From Selenomonadaceae bacterium (GTDB lineage Bacteria > Bacillota > Negativicutes > Selenomonadales > Selenomonadaceae), in the NCBI GenBank assembly GCA_024698045.1, contig JAILRS010000039.1:1-64000 (forward strand): 64,000 bases of DNA, given 5' to 3'. The notes below the pieces were generated by a model. That model ran no database searches. It saw nothing but the letters and a program-made list of their open reading frames with translations, and was not told where the DNA came from. Position 1 is the stretch's first letter; every line of letters starts with the position of its first letter. Below, piece by piece: positions 31,082-46,000 of this stretch. Made by a program: the position numbers and the translations under genes.

Positions 31082-34000
31082 ATGGTCGATTTTATTTTTG
31101 ATTTGCAACGTTTTGCCACTACTAGTGCTACTACATGGGATAAGTTTAAAGAAGCATTAGCTGATCCTACCGTAACTGTGATTGAATACATACCTAACGA
31201 AGACACAGCTACCGAAAGTCTTACAATCGACGACACCAAAACAGTTACCATTTCTACTACTGGTACCTTGGATATGGGAGCGTATAGCATTGAATCTGCC
31301 GGTACGTTAAAAATCAGTTCATCCACAATCACCGGAACAGAAGGCACTACGTTTCTTAACATCACCGGCGGTACCACAGATATTACAGGCACTGCCGTTC
31401 TCACCGGTAATATTGAGGTTAGTGGTGGTGGAGAGTTTACTGTTAGTACAGGTACTTTAAAACTCAGCGGTAATATCAGTGTCGTTACCGGTGATTTAAC
31501 TGTCCGGAAAGATACGACTGTCACGGGTGATGTTACTCTTAACAGTCCTGCCAATTCCGGCGTTACAATATCCGGAGCAACCCTTACAGTTACCGGTACT
31601 TATAGTTCAAAAAACACAACCCTACAAAACTCAGGAAAACTTGTTGTCAATCTTTCAATAAGCGACTTTTATTTGTATGACAGCACTTCCGACACAATCA
31701 CAAACAAAAACTCCGCCACTCCAATCACTGTCACACGAGAAGGCACCGATACCACTATATCCGGTCTTGTAACAGGTGCTACTTTCACGATTAATGATGT
31801 TGTGTACACAGTTGTCAGCGATAACCTTATCACTGCTACTGATGAAAACGACACGACGAAAATATATGAAGGTAGCATAGCAGCCGGCGTAACCGAAGCC
31901 GCTATTTCGTTCACCGGATCAGAAAGTGAACTGAAGCCCGCTATTATGGTTGATGCCACCAAAGCTCTGACTTTAGACGACACAGCTATAAGTTCATTAA
32001 CTGAAGACGGAACAAAAATTTACAGCACTGACTTCCAAACAACTTACGGCACAATATCCAAAGACAGCAGCGGCGTTATCTCCATCACAAAAATTGATGC
32101 TACAGACGCCGGTTCGTTAACGGCACTTAATGTTATTGATGGTAAAACTGTCAGCTTGTCGAAAAATTTTACCGATGTCGTTATTACTATCATTGACGGT
32201 ACTTCATTTAAAGCCACCGCCACGGGTGATTATACCGTTACCGGCAGCGATAAAATCGCAACTCTTGCCGGCGCAGTTGCGGCAAGTGTTGGTACGGCGG
32301 GCAGTCTTCTTACGGCAGCAAGCACGACAACTCTCATCAGCAACGACGGCACTTATTCCGTAACGGGCTACACGGATTCCACGGGCGGCAATGATGGTGT
32401 TCTTCTCACCGGTAAGGAGCTCAGTGATATTGATGTCGGCGAATCCTTCACCGTTGGCACCCAAGGCTACACAATGACTTCTGCCGGTATTATGTCATCC
32501 GATTTAAATTCCATTTATTCGGGTGCTACCCTTAAAGGCTACGGCAACGGCGTGGGCGTAGATCTTGCAAGTTTGACTGCCGCTAACATGGCGCAGATTA
32601 TCACACCCAGCAGCAAGGTTCTCACTATCGGCGGCACAAATTCCGTATCGGGTGTAGTCTTCAACGAAGCCAAAACCGCAAATTTATATGCCACCCTCAC
32701 GGCATCGAGTGGTTATACTCTCGACAGCCTCACAGGTTTTACCACAAATACATTCACCGGTGCGGTTTCCACGATTTCCGTTGCAAAAGGTGCTAAAGCT
32801 TCGATTGGTGCTGCGTTTGCTGACAGTACCGGTGCAATAACTTATGTCAACGAAAGAACCAGCACAACATTCAAAGTCACTGCGATAAAATCCGGAGCAT
32901 CATATTTTGTTATTGATGGTACTACTGATAAAAGAAGTGTAACAAATGCAACGGAAATCACTTTGCTCAGCGGCAGTCTTTACGTCAACAACACGCAGAC
33001 AATTACTCTCGGCAGCACGGGCACGACTTTCAAACTGGACGACGGTGCTAATATTGTTCAAATTGTCTACGACGAAACCGCAGGCACTTACTCCGTTGAA
33101 GCTGCGGCAGGCATTACATTTACTTTCACTGATAGCACAAGTACCGCAACAACATATGAAATCACTGCAACGGGCACTGATGGCGTAGTTACTTTCTCGG
33201 TTGATTCAACCGGCGCGGTAACGTTTAGCGACCTTGACAGCGGCGACATATTCACTGCCGGAACTACAACTTACACCGTAACAAGCAGTGCTTTGGTTAA
33301 AACCGAAACCGAAAGCGAATCGGTATCTGTCTGGAATGTAGACGGCGAACACACTGTCACGGGCGGCACTGTCACCGCGGCAAGTCTTGATTCTGACACC
33401 AACTGGAGCGGCGTTGCCTTAGTAGATGATGATAAGAATTTAAATCTCAGCACACTGACGCCCAATGACACTTACACCGCTATTAACAACACTTACGACA
33501 CAATTTACGGCGGTGTCACTGTTTCGAGCGGTGCATACACGGTAGCCGCAGATGCTACGAACACATTGACGAGCGTATCACTCGGCAGCGACGCGACCTT
33601 TGTCGGCGCAAGTCTCGAGAGTGTTGCAGTCAATTCGGAGGCCGCTACTCTCACTGTTATCGATGACGGAACCGACAGTGCATTCACGGTTGTAACGACA
33701 GCCGATAACGCAAGTGTTTCCACGGGCGAAACAGTTACCTTGTCGGGCGGCACACTTGCATTCTCCGCCGATACTTCCGTCAATGTCAGCGACAACAATA
33801 TCGAGGCAGCGGAAGGCGATTTTGTCGTTGATACAACCAATTTGACTTTGACGAGCGGCAAAAAATTCAGCCTCGATAGTTCCGCCGAATTTAGAAACAC
33901 CGATATCGGTCTGGTCAATTCAACCGACACTTTGTATGTCCTCGGCTCTCAAGACAGCATTACCGGATTAGCCAGCTTGACTGCAAGTACAATCGCCATG

Positions 34001-37000
34001 GCGAACGCAAATGCTTTGACGATATCGGCGGACACCAAAGATGCTTTAATCGTCGACGACGTAACCGTTCCCGCTACTGCCTATGCTGTGTACGATTCCA
34101 CAACAGGTGTTCTCGGCGCAACCAATGCCGAATCTCTGCCGACACTTACTGCTTGGGATTCTGTCAATAACGTTTACATTGACAGCACTACAGTTTCACT
34201 CGACGGCGCAGTTACTCTTGCTCCCGTTGTCGGTCTTGCCTCGAGCGCGTCGGTTAAAGTTACATCACTTGCGGCGGATAATACGGGCTTCAACTTTACG
34301 GACACAGGTACGGGCGCAACCACTAATGCCGCAACATTCGATCAGTACGCAGGTCTTGTCTCACTCACTTCCGACACTACGCAGACAGTTATAGCAGGAA
34401 CCGGCACACCGCACTCTATCAGCGCGGTACAAGATGTCACCAACGGCATTACGGTTACAATCAGCGGCACCGAAGAAATTATCGGCGGTCTCGAGGAAAA
34501 AGAAGTCGTTAACATTGACGGCACGAACTACACCGTAACCGCGGCAGGTTTTGTCTCCGATGACAGTATTCTTGTCAGCGATAACATCGCAACACTTTCC
34601 GCCGACAATCTTACCGGTGCACAAGGATATGTCACAATCAGCGGCGGCGCAATCACACTTCCTACGGATACCGTTCCCGCTATCGTTCTCAGCGACGATT
34701 TACAAACTGTTTACGGCAATGTAGCCACAATCAGCGGCGGATATTCCTTGGATACGATTAACGCAACCGGCGATTATTATTCTTCCGTAACCGCAGACAC
34801 AGCTGTTAGCGCGGTTGCTTTCGGCGAAGGTTTCGACAGTGTCACCATTACCGCGGCAAAATCCGAGGCAGTATTCTTTGTCAAGGAAGACAGTGCATTT
34901 ACGCTCAACAATAATACTGCGGCATCTCTTACGGGCGACAGTCTCACTATCTATCAGTCCGCAGGTGCTATAGAGCTGGCCAACACCACACAGACAATTA
35001 ACGCAAATGGATCTGTTATCGCCGTTGCAGGTACTACCGACGTAACTATCAACGTAGACGACACGGAGGCAACAATCGGTGGCCTCGATAATTCAAACGA
35101 ACAAATTATCGTTGGCGATACAGCTTACACCGTAAAAGGTGACCACCTCATTAGAGAGGGTAGCAAATTATTAATCATCGGAGATGACGACGCTGTTGCC
35201 GTTTCCGAATTAGGAGGTAACAAGTGGATGAGTTATGTTACTCTAAGTGCTGTTAACGGCACCGTTTCAATTCCGCCTTCGACTGAATCAAGCCCGTGGA
35301 TTGTAACCGACCAGAATGTTGAAAGTCATTACGCTACAATACAAAGTGCGGATGGCGATAAGTACAACGTAAGCTTGGAGTCTACTGCTGCCGGACAAAT
35401 TAATATTTATGGTAAAAACTCGGGCGCGACATTCACAACAGACGACCAAGACTTCACAGTAGAAGACAAAGCTACCGGCGCAGTTATCAGCAACATTGAT
35501 AATGTTGTCAGCTTGACGGCAGGTCAGGTCAATCTTACGACGATCAACAAACCCACCATTCATGCCGGCACTAATGACATGTATTATGTCAGCGGTAACA
35601 ACGGTATTAAGGTTTCCGTTGACACCGACAACAACATTACATTCAGCGGTCTCGACGAAGACGAAGTCTTTAGCTATGCCGACACGAACTACACCGTAAC
35701 CGCGGCAGGTCTTGTCTCCGACACCAAAATTTTGACCGGTGTAACTGCTTCCGTTGGTTCTGTTGCTGCCGCAAGTCTCGGTAAAGGCGACAAGTATACA
35801 ACAATAACCGGTGGCATTGTCACAATCAACGGTAGCGAAGGCGTTGTTGTTGAATCCGATTTCACTGCCAGCTATGCTTCTCTTACCGCTAACGGTGTCA
35901 ATTCCCTTGAAAATGCAACAGCCACTCCCACGGGCATTTACGTCGCTATTACTGAAGAGGCTGCAATTAAAAACATGGCCAATGTGTCTGTTACGGCAGC
36001 TTCTTCCGGCGCAAAATTCACGACAGATGACGACGATTACAGCGTAACCGATGCAGCCACGGGCGCGCATATCGCCGATGCAACAGAAGTCAGCTTGAAG
36101 ACAGGTGTTCTCAGCCTCGAAGGCGGAGACAGCCAGACTGTTACCGCAGGTACTTATTCGGTAAGCGCAGTGGGTACTTCCACCAAAGTAACTCTTTCCG
36201 TAAGCGGCAGTGATGCCACTGTCGGCGGTCTCGATACCCCCGACGAAGTCATTTACGTCAACGGCTCAAATTACACCGTCAAAGGCATCGGCTTGATGAA
36301 CGAAACCAGCCTCCTCACAGCCGACGAAATCAAAGAGGACGCTGCTGTCGATTTGGCTAAAGTTACTGATACTACAACAGGTTGGGCGGCTGTCGATACC
36401 GTTAACAACACTAATTCCAATTATGTAACCTTGGGCAATGCCGAATTGATTGCTGATTCTGCTTACAGTGCCCTTTTGGCAACAATCAGCACGTCATCAG
36501 ATTCTGCATATGAAGTAACCGCAGAGGATTCCGCTGAGTTCGGCTACTATGCTACCCAATCGGGCGCGAAATTCACTACCGATGATAAAGAATTCAAAGT
36601 AACCGACGCATCAGACGGCGCAACCTTCACCGATCTTGATAAGGCTATCAGCTTGACTGCAGGTGTTGTCTCAATCAGCGGCGGCGCAACAGTTAACGTA
36701 GGCGGCACAGATATCATCAGCAGCAGTGATATTGTCATCGACGCAACCAACACAACAATCGGCGATTTGGACGACGGCGAAATCTTCAGCTACAACGGCA
36801 TTAACTACACCGTAACCGCGGCAGGTCTTGTCGGCGGCGATAAAATCTTGCGTGACGTTGCAACCAGCAAAACAGTTGCAATTACAGACCTGGGCACCGC
36901 CGGCGACGACTATATCACCGTTGACAGCGCAAATGCGGTTGTCACAATCGACGGGTCTAAATCGGGCGTCATCATTGACGGCACCAAATTTGCTACACTT

Positions 37001-40000
37001 TACGGCAGTCTTTCAGCCGACGCCATTAACACCATTGCCAACGGAACAGGCACCCTTGCAGGTATTTATGTTTCTAATTCTGTCAAGAATGCTTTTGGCA
37101 TCAACAACATGGCAAGCGCAGAGGTTACGCTCCAAACTTCGGGCGCAGTATTCAAAACAACCGATACAGCTTACACGGTAACCGACAATGCTAACGGCGC
37201 TTATGTTAAAGATGCAGACGCAATCACTTTGAGCGCGGGTGTTGTCTCGGTTGACAGCTCGACCAAAATCGTCAACGCGGCAAGCAATAACATCGCGATG
37301 ACCGAAGGCAACGCAACCATTTCCGCAAGCACCACAGACGCAACAATCGGCGGTCTCTCCACAGGTGAAATCGTCAACATTGCAAGTGCTGACTACAGCG
37401 TCAAAGGTATCGGCTTGATGAAAGACGAAAGCCTTCTCACAGCAGACGCACTCGACGACAACGCAGTTGCGGTTTCCAAGGTTACGTTAACTACGTCAGG
37501 TTGGGCGAAGGTCGATACGGTTGCTTCCGATTCCGCAGACAAATACGTAACTTTGTCCTCCGATTACACTCGTATTGCCGATTCCGCTTATAGTACTCTC
37601 TATGCAACAGTCAGCACAAACGGCGATGCTTACACGATAATCGAAGACACAAATCATGCTTACGGCTATGCAGCGACGAACTCGAGCGTGCAGTTCTCCA
37701 CGGACGACACCAGCTTCACAGTAACCGACAATGCAGACGGCGCAACCTTTGAAGAAGTGGACGAAGGCGCTGTCAGCTTGGCAAGCGGCAAAGTTTCACT
37801 CGGCAACAATGACAAAACAACACTTAGCCTTGAGAATGGAGAAATCACATACGGCACTAAAGGTACCGACGGCATTGTTGTTGAAGCTACGGCAAAAGGT
37901 AAGAAGGCCACAATCAGCGGTCTCGGCGAAATCGGCGAAACCTTCACCTATGGCGACACAACTTACACCGTAACCGCGGCAGGTCTTGTCGGCGGCGATA
38001 AAATCTTGCTCGACGTTGCAACCAGCCAGACAGTTGATGTGGAAAGTTTGGGCAGCGGTGCCAGCCTTGTAACAGTTGGAACTGACGAGGTTGTCACAAT
38101 CGACGGATCTACCACGGGCGTCATCATTGACGGCACCAAATTTGCTACACTCTACGGCACTCTTTCAGCCAACGCCATTGACACCATTGCCAACGGAACA
38201 GGCAGCCTCAAAGGCATTTATGTTTCTGCCGATACTGCTAGCATCAACAACATGGCTAATGTGGCAGTCACGGCGGACAAATCCGATGCAAAATTCACAA
38301 CAGACGATACAGCTTACACGGTAACCGACGCAGATACAGGCGCTTATATCGCCGGTGCAGAAAATGTCAGCTTGACGGCCGGCACGGTCTCGCTCAACAG
38401 CGACAATGCGCAGACAATTTCTTCGGGCGATTACAAAGTCGACATTTTGGAGAAAGCAACCAGCGGTAGATCCGAAGCAACTCTTACCACCGACGGCAAT
38501 GCTGTTACTATCGGCGGCATTGATACCGGCGAAGTATTCCATGCAGCTGATATCAACAATAATCTCGACGGCACTTACACTCTCAAAGGCGTTGGCTTGA
38601 TGGACGGCACCAGCCTCCTCACTTCCGGCGGTTTCAGTAACGGTGCAGTTGCTGTAGCTGATTTGTTCGGTGATAACTGGTCGGCCACCGACACCATCGA
38701 CAATTTAAGCACGAGCTATTTGACTTTGGCCGGCGCTAAAGAAGGCGAAGCGCCTACTCTTATCGTTGATACCAAGTATGCTTCTGTTCTGGCTACTGTC
38801 GGTGCAACCGCCAACGATGCTTACGGCGTAACCATAGGCGGTGATGCTAAATTCAACGGCTACCATGCAACTTTGTCAGGCGCAAAATTCACTACCGATG
38901 ATAAAGCATTCGGCGTGACTGACAGTGTAGACGGCGCAACCTTCACCGATATGGACGAAGGCGTTGTCAGCTTGGAGAGCGGTAATGTTTCACTCGGCGG
39001 CACAGATACCATCACCACCATTCACGCAAACGAAAAAGATCTCGTCAATGTCAGCGGCAACGGTATCAGCCTCACAGCGGAGGGCAGCAAGGTTACTATC
39101 GGAGCTTTGGACGGAAATGATGTCTTCAACTTCGGCGGCGTTAGCTACACCGTAACCGCGGCAGGTCTTGTCTCCTCCGATAAGATTCTTCTTGGCGTTG
39201 AATCCGTCAGCGGCACAGTAGACGCGGCAAGCCTCGGCAGCGGCTATAACTACATCACCGTTGACAGCGCAGCTGCAGCATTAACTATCGCAGGCACCGC
39301 CACAACTAAGGGTGATTCTCCGTGGGTTGTTGTCTCTTCCGACTTCAAGACCACTTACGGCACTTTGGCAGCCGACGGAAGCGGTTACGTATTCGACACA
39401 ATCGCTGCGGATAATGCTTCTCTTACAACTGTTCTTATCGATGATAAAGGTTCGCCCGTAACTCTCAACAACGTTGCTGCGGCAGGAATCAGCGCGACAC
39501 TTTCCGGCGCAACATTTACCCTTATCGATGATGCAGACGGCAAAGTTGTTGTCACCGACAATGCAAACGGCGCATACATCACCGAGACCAGTCAAATCAG
39601 TTTGACTGCAGGCACAGTTTCGCTCAACAACACTAATGCTCAGACGATTACCGCGGCGAACAACAATAAAATCGCAATGACCGACGGCGACGCAACTCTC
39701 TATGCCGAAGGCAAAGACGCAACAATCGGCGCACTCGAAACCGATGATATGTTCAATGTTGCAGGCATTAGCTACACCGTTGAAAAAATCGGCTTGATGA
39801 ACAAAGACAGCTTGTTAATCTTCGATAATCTCCAAGACAGTGCAGTTGCTGTTTCCACAATCGTTGCTACCGATGGTTGGGTACTCACCGATACAGTCGG
39901 TACTGACAACAAAGTAACTCTCAGCGCGGCCGAACGCCTTGTAAACGCAGGTTATTCCGCTATTCTCGCTACGGTTGCTTCCGACGGCACTGCTTACACG

Positions 40001-43000
40001 GTAACCGCAAATACCGACTTGACTTACAATGTAACCAACTCGGGCGCACAATTCACAACCGGTTCACTTTCCTTCACTGTCAACGACGTTGCAGAAGGTG
40101 CATCAATCAGCGCGACCAACGTAACTTTGACTGCAGGTATCGAGACACTCTCTTATGACAATCCGCAGACAGTTTATGCAGGAACCGCCGAAGGCGAAAA
40201 CGTACAACACTCTATCAGCGCAGTCAACGGCGGAGTTGCTGTTACAATCAGCGGCACCGAAGAAATTATTCAAGGTCTCGAGGAAAAAGAAGTCGTTAAC
40301 GTTGACGGCACGAACTACACCGTAACCGCGGCAGGTTTTGTCTCTGATAAAACTGTTCTTATCAGCAAGGAAACCGCAACACTTTCCGCTGATAGCCTCG
40401 GCAGCGCAAGTAGCTACATCACAATTACCGACGGCGCAATCACACTTCCTTCGTCTATCGTTCCTGCTGTTGTCCTCAGCAACGATTTGGCGACGATTTA
40501 CGGCAATGTGAACACAATCAGCGGCGGATATTCCTTGGATACGCTTAACGCAACCGGCGGTTTCAGTGCAGTAACCGCAGCAGGCATTTCTGCTGTTGCT
40601 TTCGGCGCAGGTTTCGACAGTGTCACCATTACCGCGGCAAAATCCGAGGCAGTATTCTATGTCGGAGAAAGCGCAGCATTCACGCTCAACAATAACGACG
40701 CGGCGTCTCTCACGGGCGAAAATCTCACTATCTATCAGTCCGCAGGTGCTATAGAGCTGGCCAACACCACACAGACAATCAGCGCAAATGAATCTGTTAT
40801 CGCCGTTGCAGGTACTAACCCTGACGTAACTGTCAACGTAGACGGCACGGAAGCAACTATCGGCGGTCTCGACAATTCAGACGAACAAATTATCGTTAAC
40901 GACACAACTTACACCGTAAAAGGTAATAATCTCATTAAAGATGATAACAAATTATTAATTATCGGAGATGACAACGCTGTTGCCGTTTCCGAATTAGGAG
41001 GTAACAAGTGGATGAGTATGATTACGCTTAGTTCCGAGACAAGCAACGTAACTATTCCGCCTAGTGATGGCACAACTCCGTGGGTTGTAACCGACAGCAC
41101 CGGAGAAATAAACTACGGCACGATTAAGGGCGACGACACTAGTGGCTACAACGTATCCGTAGCTGACGGCGGTAAATTCGGCATTTATGCTACGGCCTCG
41201 GGCGCACAATTCACAACAGACGACAAAGACTTCACAGTGAAAGACGCAGAAGGCGGCGCAGTTATCACTGGCATTGAGAGTGATGTTGTCACCTTGACGG
41301 GCGGCAAAGTCAGTCTCGCTTCCGCTACACCCACCATTTATGCAGCGCAAAATAACATCAACTTCGTTTCAGGTGATGGCGTTGTCGTCGAGGCAAGTGG
41401 CAATAAGGCAACAATCGGCGCTTTGGATTCTACCGAGAAAGATGTCTTCAGCTATGGCGGCACGAACTACACCATAACCGCGGCAGGTCTTGTCTCCGAT
41501 TCCTTAATTTGGACTACTGTAGCTTCCGCAGACGGAACAATCACTTCGACAGACCTCAAGGCAGGCGACAAGTATACAACCATAAGCAGTGGCATTGTCA
41601 CAATCGACGGTAGTGAAGGCGTTGTTGTTGGCTCCGACTTCAAAGCTAAATATGCTACTCTTACCGCTAACAGCGTTGACACCATTGCTAACGGAACTAC
41701 TCCCACGGGCATTTACGTCTCCATTGATGGAGCGGCTGCCATTAACGGCATGTCCGGTGTGTCTGTCACGGCGGACAAATCGGGCGCGGTATTCACAGTA
41801 AACTACGACGCGTACAGCGTAACCGACGCAAACACAGGCGCATATATCGCCGATGCAACAGAAGTCAACTTGACGGCAGGTGTTCTCAGCCTCCAAGGCG
41901 TAGACAATCAGACAATTGCTGCAGGTAAAATTTACACGGTAAGCGCAGTGGGTGCTACCACCGAAGTAACTCTTTCCGTGGACAATAATAAAGTAACTGT
42001 CGGCGATCTCGACAAAAAAGGCGAAAGCTTTAACGTAACCACCTCCGACGGCACTACCACCTACACAATTTTCGGCGACAAGCTCTTTGTCATGGACGAA
42101 GACGGAAAAGCTGAAGCTCAGGTAACAAACTTCTCTGAAAGTGCTCTCACCTTGGGCGATGACGAATTAACCTCTATCATCGCTCCCACCGACGACGCAC
42201 TACTTGACTTGTCGACACTTGCGGCAAACACTTATTTGGTCTATAGCGACGCAAGCAGCCCGACCGACAATCTCGGCTCTGTAACCATCAGCAGCACAGC
42301 AGTAACATTCGACGCCGAAGATACTGTGAAAGCTGCAGACGCTATCGCTTCCATCTCTTTGGCATCTAAGGTCTCTAACGCTTCAATCGACTTCGTAACC
42401 GATGTCATGACCAATTCCCTCAAGGAAATCAAGATTAACGGCGAAGACTACACCGCAGCTACCGCAGGCATCACCGTTACTTCCGACGGCACTGCTTCCA
42501 AACTCAAGGACGGCACCGTTGTTTTGGCAGCGACCAAAGACGTTGTAATCGACGCAACCGTTACAGCTGTTACGGGCGATATCACTGTCTCTGCTGCCGA
42601 CAGCAAATTTGCTTCCGTATCCGGTGTCGACGCAGGCGAAGCCTTCAAGGTTGACACAACCGAATATCAGAATAGCAATATCGGTCTGGTTAAAGGCGGC
42701 GCGTCCATCCTCCTTGGTGAGGCTACCGAATTCACTGCCGCAACTCTCACAGGCGACGACTTTACAACAATCGTTACCGTAACGAGCGGCGCACTCACAA
42801 TCGACGGTACTGCCGCAGGCGTTGTCGCTGATATTTCCAACCTCAAAGATGCGAAGAACTACGGTTCACTCGCTTCCGACGTATTCACTGCAGGCACCGA
42901 TACTCTTACCTCTATTACCGTTGACGGCGTTGTCGCTACTTTGCCGGCAAATGACGCAACCTTGAGCGCAGACGGCGCAACCTTCACCGTTACCGACACC

Positions 43001-46000
43001 GATACTTTCGCGGTTGACGCTTCCTCCGAGGTCGCTACCGTTAAATCGGCCGATACTGTGAACTTGACTGACGGCGCACTCTTCAGCGACGGAACAATCG
43101 TTGCAGGCGGATACTCCATAGTCGGTGCTGACGTTGCCGTTAGTGTGAACGGCACTGCAGTTTCCGTAACCGATATCGCAAACGGCGAATCCTTCACTGT
43201 TGACGCCACCACTTACAAGATGATTAACGGCAATCTCTTCGTCATGGAAGACGACAAGGCTATCGCTCAGGTTGGCGATTCCTTCTCGGAAGGCACTCTC
43301 ACTTTGGGCGAAGACGACACAACCGATATCATCGCTCCCACCGAAGGCGCACTTGACTTGTCGACACTTGCGGCAGACACTTACCTGGTCTATAGCGACG
43401 CAAGCAGCCCGACCGGCAATCTCGGTTCTGTAACCATCGACAGCGCAGCAGTAACATTCACAACCGCAACTGGTGCAACACCTGCAACAGATATCGCTAC
43501 CATCTCTTTGGCAGATACCGTCACGAATGCTTCAATCGACTTCGAAACCTTTGTCACGACCGATTCCACCGAGGCAATCACTGTTAACACTCAAGACTAC
43601 GACGCAACAGAAAAAGGCCTCACCGTCAAGACGACGGCAGAAAGCTCCACGCTCTATAACGGCACCGTTGCTTTGGCAGCGACCAAAGACGTTGTAATCT
43701 CCGATGCCACCATTGCAGCTACCACGGGCACTATCAATGCTGCCGCAGCTAACGGCTCATTATCCGCGGTATCCGATGTCGACGCAGGCGAAGTCTTCAA
43801 GGTTGACACAACCGAATATCAGAAGAGCAATATCGGTCTGGTCAAAGGCGGCGCGTCCATCCTCCTTGGCAGTGCAAGCACATTCACTGCCGCAACTCTC
43901 GCAGGCGACGACTTTACAACAATCGTTACCGTAACGAGCGGCGCACTCACAATCGACACCACCACTGCCGACGGCGTTGTCGCTGATATTTCCAACCTCA
44001 AAGATGCGAAGAACTACGGCACAATCGCTTCCGACGTATTCACTGCAAGCGAAAACGCTACTCTTACCTCCGTTACCGTTGCCGGAACTGCCGCAACAAT
44101 TTCCGGAACAATAGATCCTACCTTCAGCGCAGTAGATGCAACCTTCACCGTAACCGAAGATAATAACAAATCATTCGCAGTTGACGCAAACGGCACAATC
44201 GCTTCCGTCACGGCTGCTGATGAGATTTCCTTGACTGACGGCGCACTCTTCAGCGACGGAACAATTGTTGCAGGTAGCTACACTATAGTCGGTGAATCTG
44301 TTGCCGTTGATGTGGACGGCTCCGCGGTTTCCGTAACCGATATCGACAACGGCGAATCCTTCACTATTGGCAGCGATGTTTACACACGTAGCGGTGATTA
44401 TCTGATTAACACAACCGATGGCACGCAAGTTGTTAAAGGTTATGCCGACGGCGTCCTCACGTTGGATGACAAGGCAGAAAACGCAATCCTCGCTCCGAGC
44501 GCAGGCGTTCTCGATTTGGATCAGGATGACGCCACTTATGCGGTATTCGACAGCGTAAGCAAGCCGACCACCAAACTTGCTGAAGTAACGATTGCAAAAG
44601 GCGTAATCGGTTTGTCGAGTGTCGAGGGTGCAAGCGCAATTACGACCGTTGAAGTAAACACAAAGACAACCGAATTGACTACCGACTTTGCTACCAACAT
44701 CGTTACCGAAGCCGACGCAGTTACAGTCAACTCCGTTGCATTTGCTCCTTCGGGCGCAGTCACTATCGCAGCAGATGAAGAAAGTGCAGCGCTCTTCGCA
44801 GGCAATGTCGTACTCGAAGGCGGCGCAAGCGTAATCGGCAGCGAAAGCGGCACAGTCATTGCGGGCGAAAGCTCCGATATGGTTGTTACCGCTGTTGACG
44901 GCACCTTGACTGTCGTTGACGGACTTGAGGCCGGCGAATCCTTCACTTACAACGGCGAAACCTACACGCAATCCGACTTCGGTCTCATGAACAGCGCAGG
45001 CGAAGTTGATACTGTGTTTGCAGGTGCAAGCAGCATCACTCTCAGCAAGTTGGATGATTTCGCAGGCGTCGAATATGTCGCACCTGAAGACGGCATTCTC
45101 GACCTCACGGGCATCACCGGCACTTCGGTTATCGTCCTCGACGACAAGACCACACCCAAGCAGCAAATCGCAACCGTAACCGTAACCGACGGTGCAATCA
45201 AGCTCGCAACCTATAACGCTTTCACCGGCGAAATCAGCGAGTACATCACCAATGTCAACGTTAGCGAAGACGCAACGATAACCACAGACTTTGCTACCAA
45301 AGTTACGGGCGCAGGCGAACTCACCGTTAACACTGTCGCTTACAATGCAGCAGATGAAGTTGTTATCAGTGCGGCGGAAGACGGCAAGACCAGCACGCTT
45401 TACAACGGCGCAGTCACTTTGGACGGCGAAACCTACACGACGGTCACCGACAGTAGCGAAAACGCCAACACCGTATCCGTAACCACTGCCTCAAAAGGTA
45501 TTGTAGTCACGGCTGCAGACGGTACCATAACGACCTTGTCCGGCGTAGCGACAGAAGATGTCTTCACCTACAACGACACCGAATACACCCAGAGCGATTG
45601 TGGCTTGACGACCGAAGAAGACGGAAAGAATTACATCTATACCGAATTCAAGAGCACGATTACTGTTGCTGATTTGGCGGAAGCCGAAGGCACACTGTAT
45701 ATCGCACCTACCGACGGCGTTATCGCAGCAGCCGACGTAACCGAAAATGTTGCAGTCTATGACGCATTGACAGTGCCCACCACACAACGCGGTAACATCA
45801 CTGTTGACGGCTCTGATTATACCGTTGACTTTGCAATCGACTTGACAGTGGAAAGCGGCAAAACCGTAACCATCAATGACACCGTATATGAGGCAACGAG
45901 CGACATCACAGTATCCACCACAGCGGATGCAAGCACCTTGACACTCGGTTCGGTCACCGTAAGCGAAGGCAACACCGTAACGACAACGAATGACGATGTG

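Noticed and set aside
30948-31160. 70-codon plus-strand frame across the leader of the giant gene
   Set aside because: No ribosome site, and it overlaps the giant ORF by 79 bases in another frame; the 15-codon ORF at 31016 has a far better site.
31120-31560. Insertion sequence or prophage border near the giant gene
   Set aside because: No transposase, integrase, inverted ends or target duplications were seen at either side of the gene.
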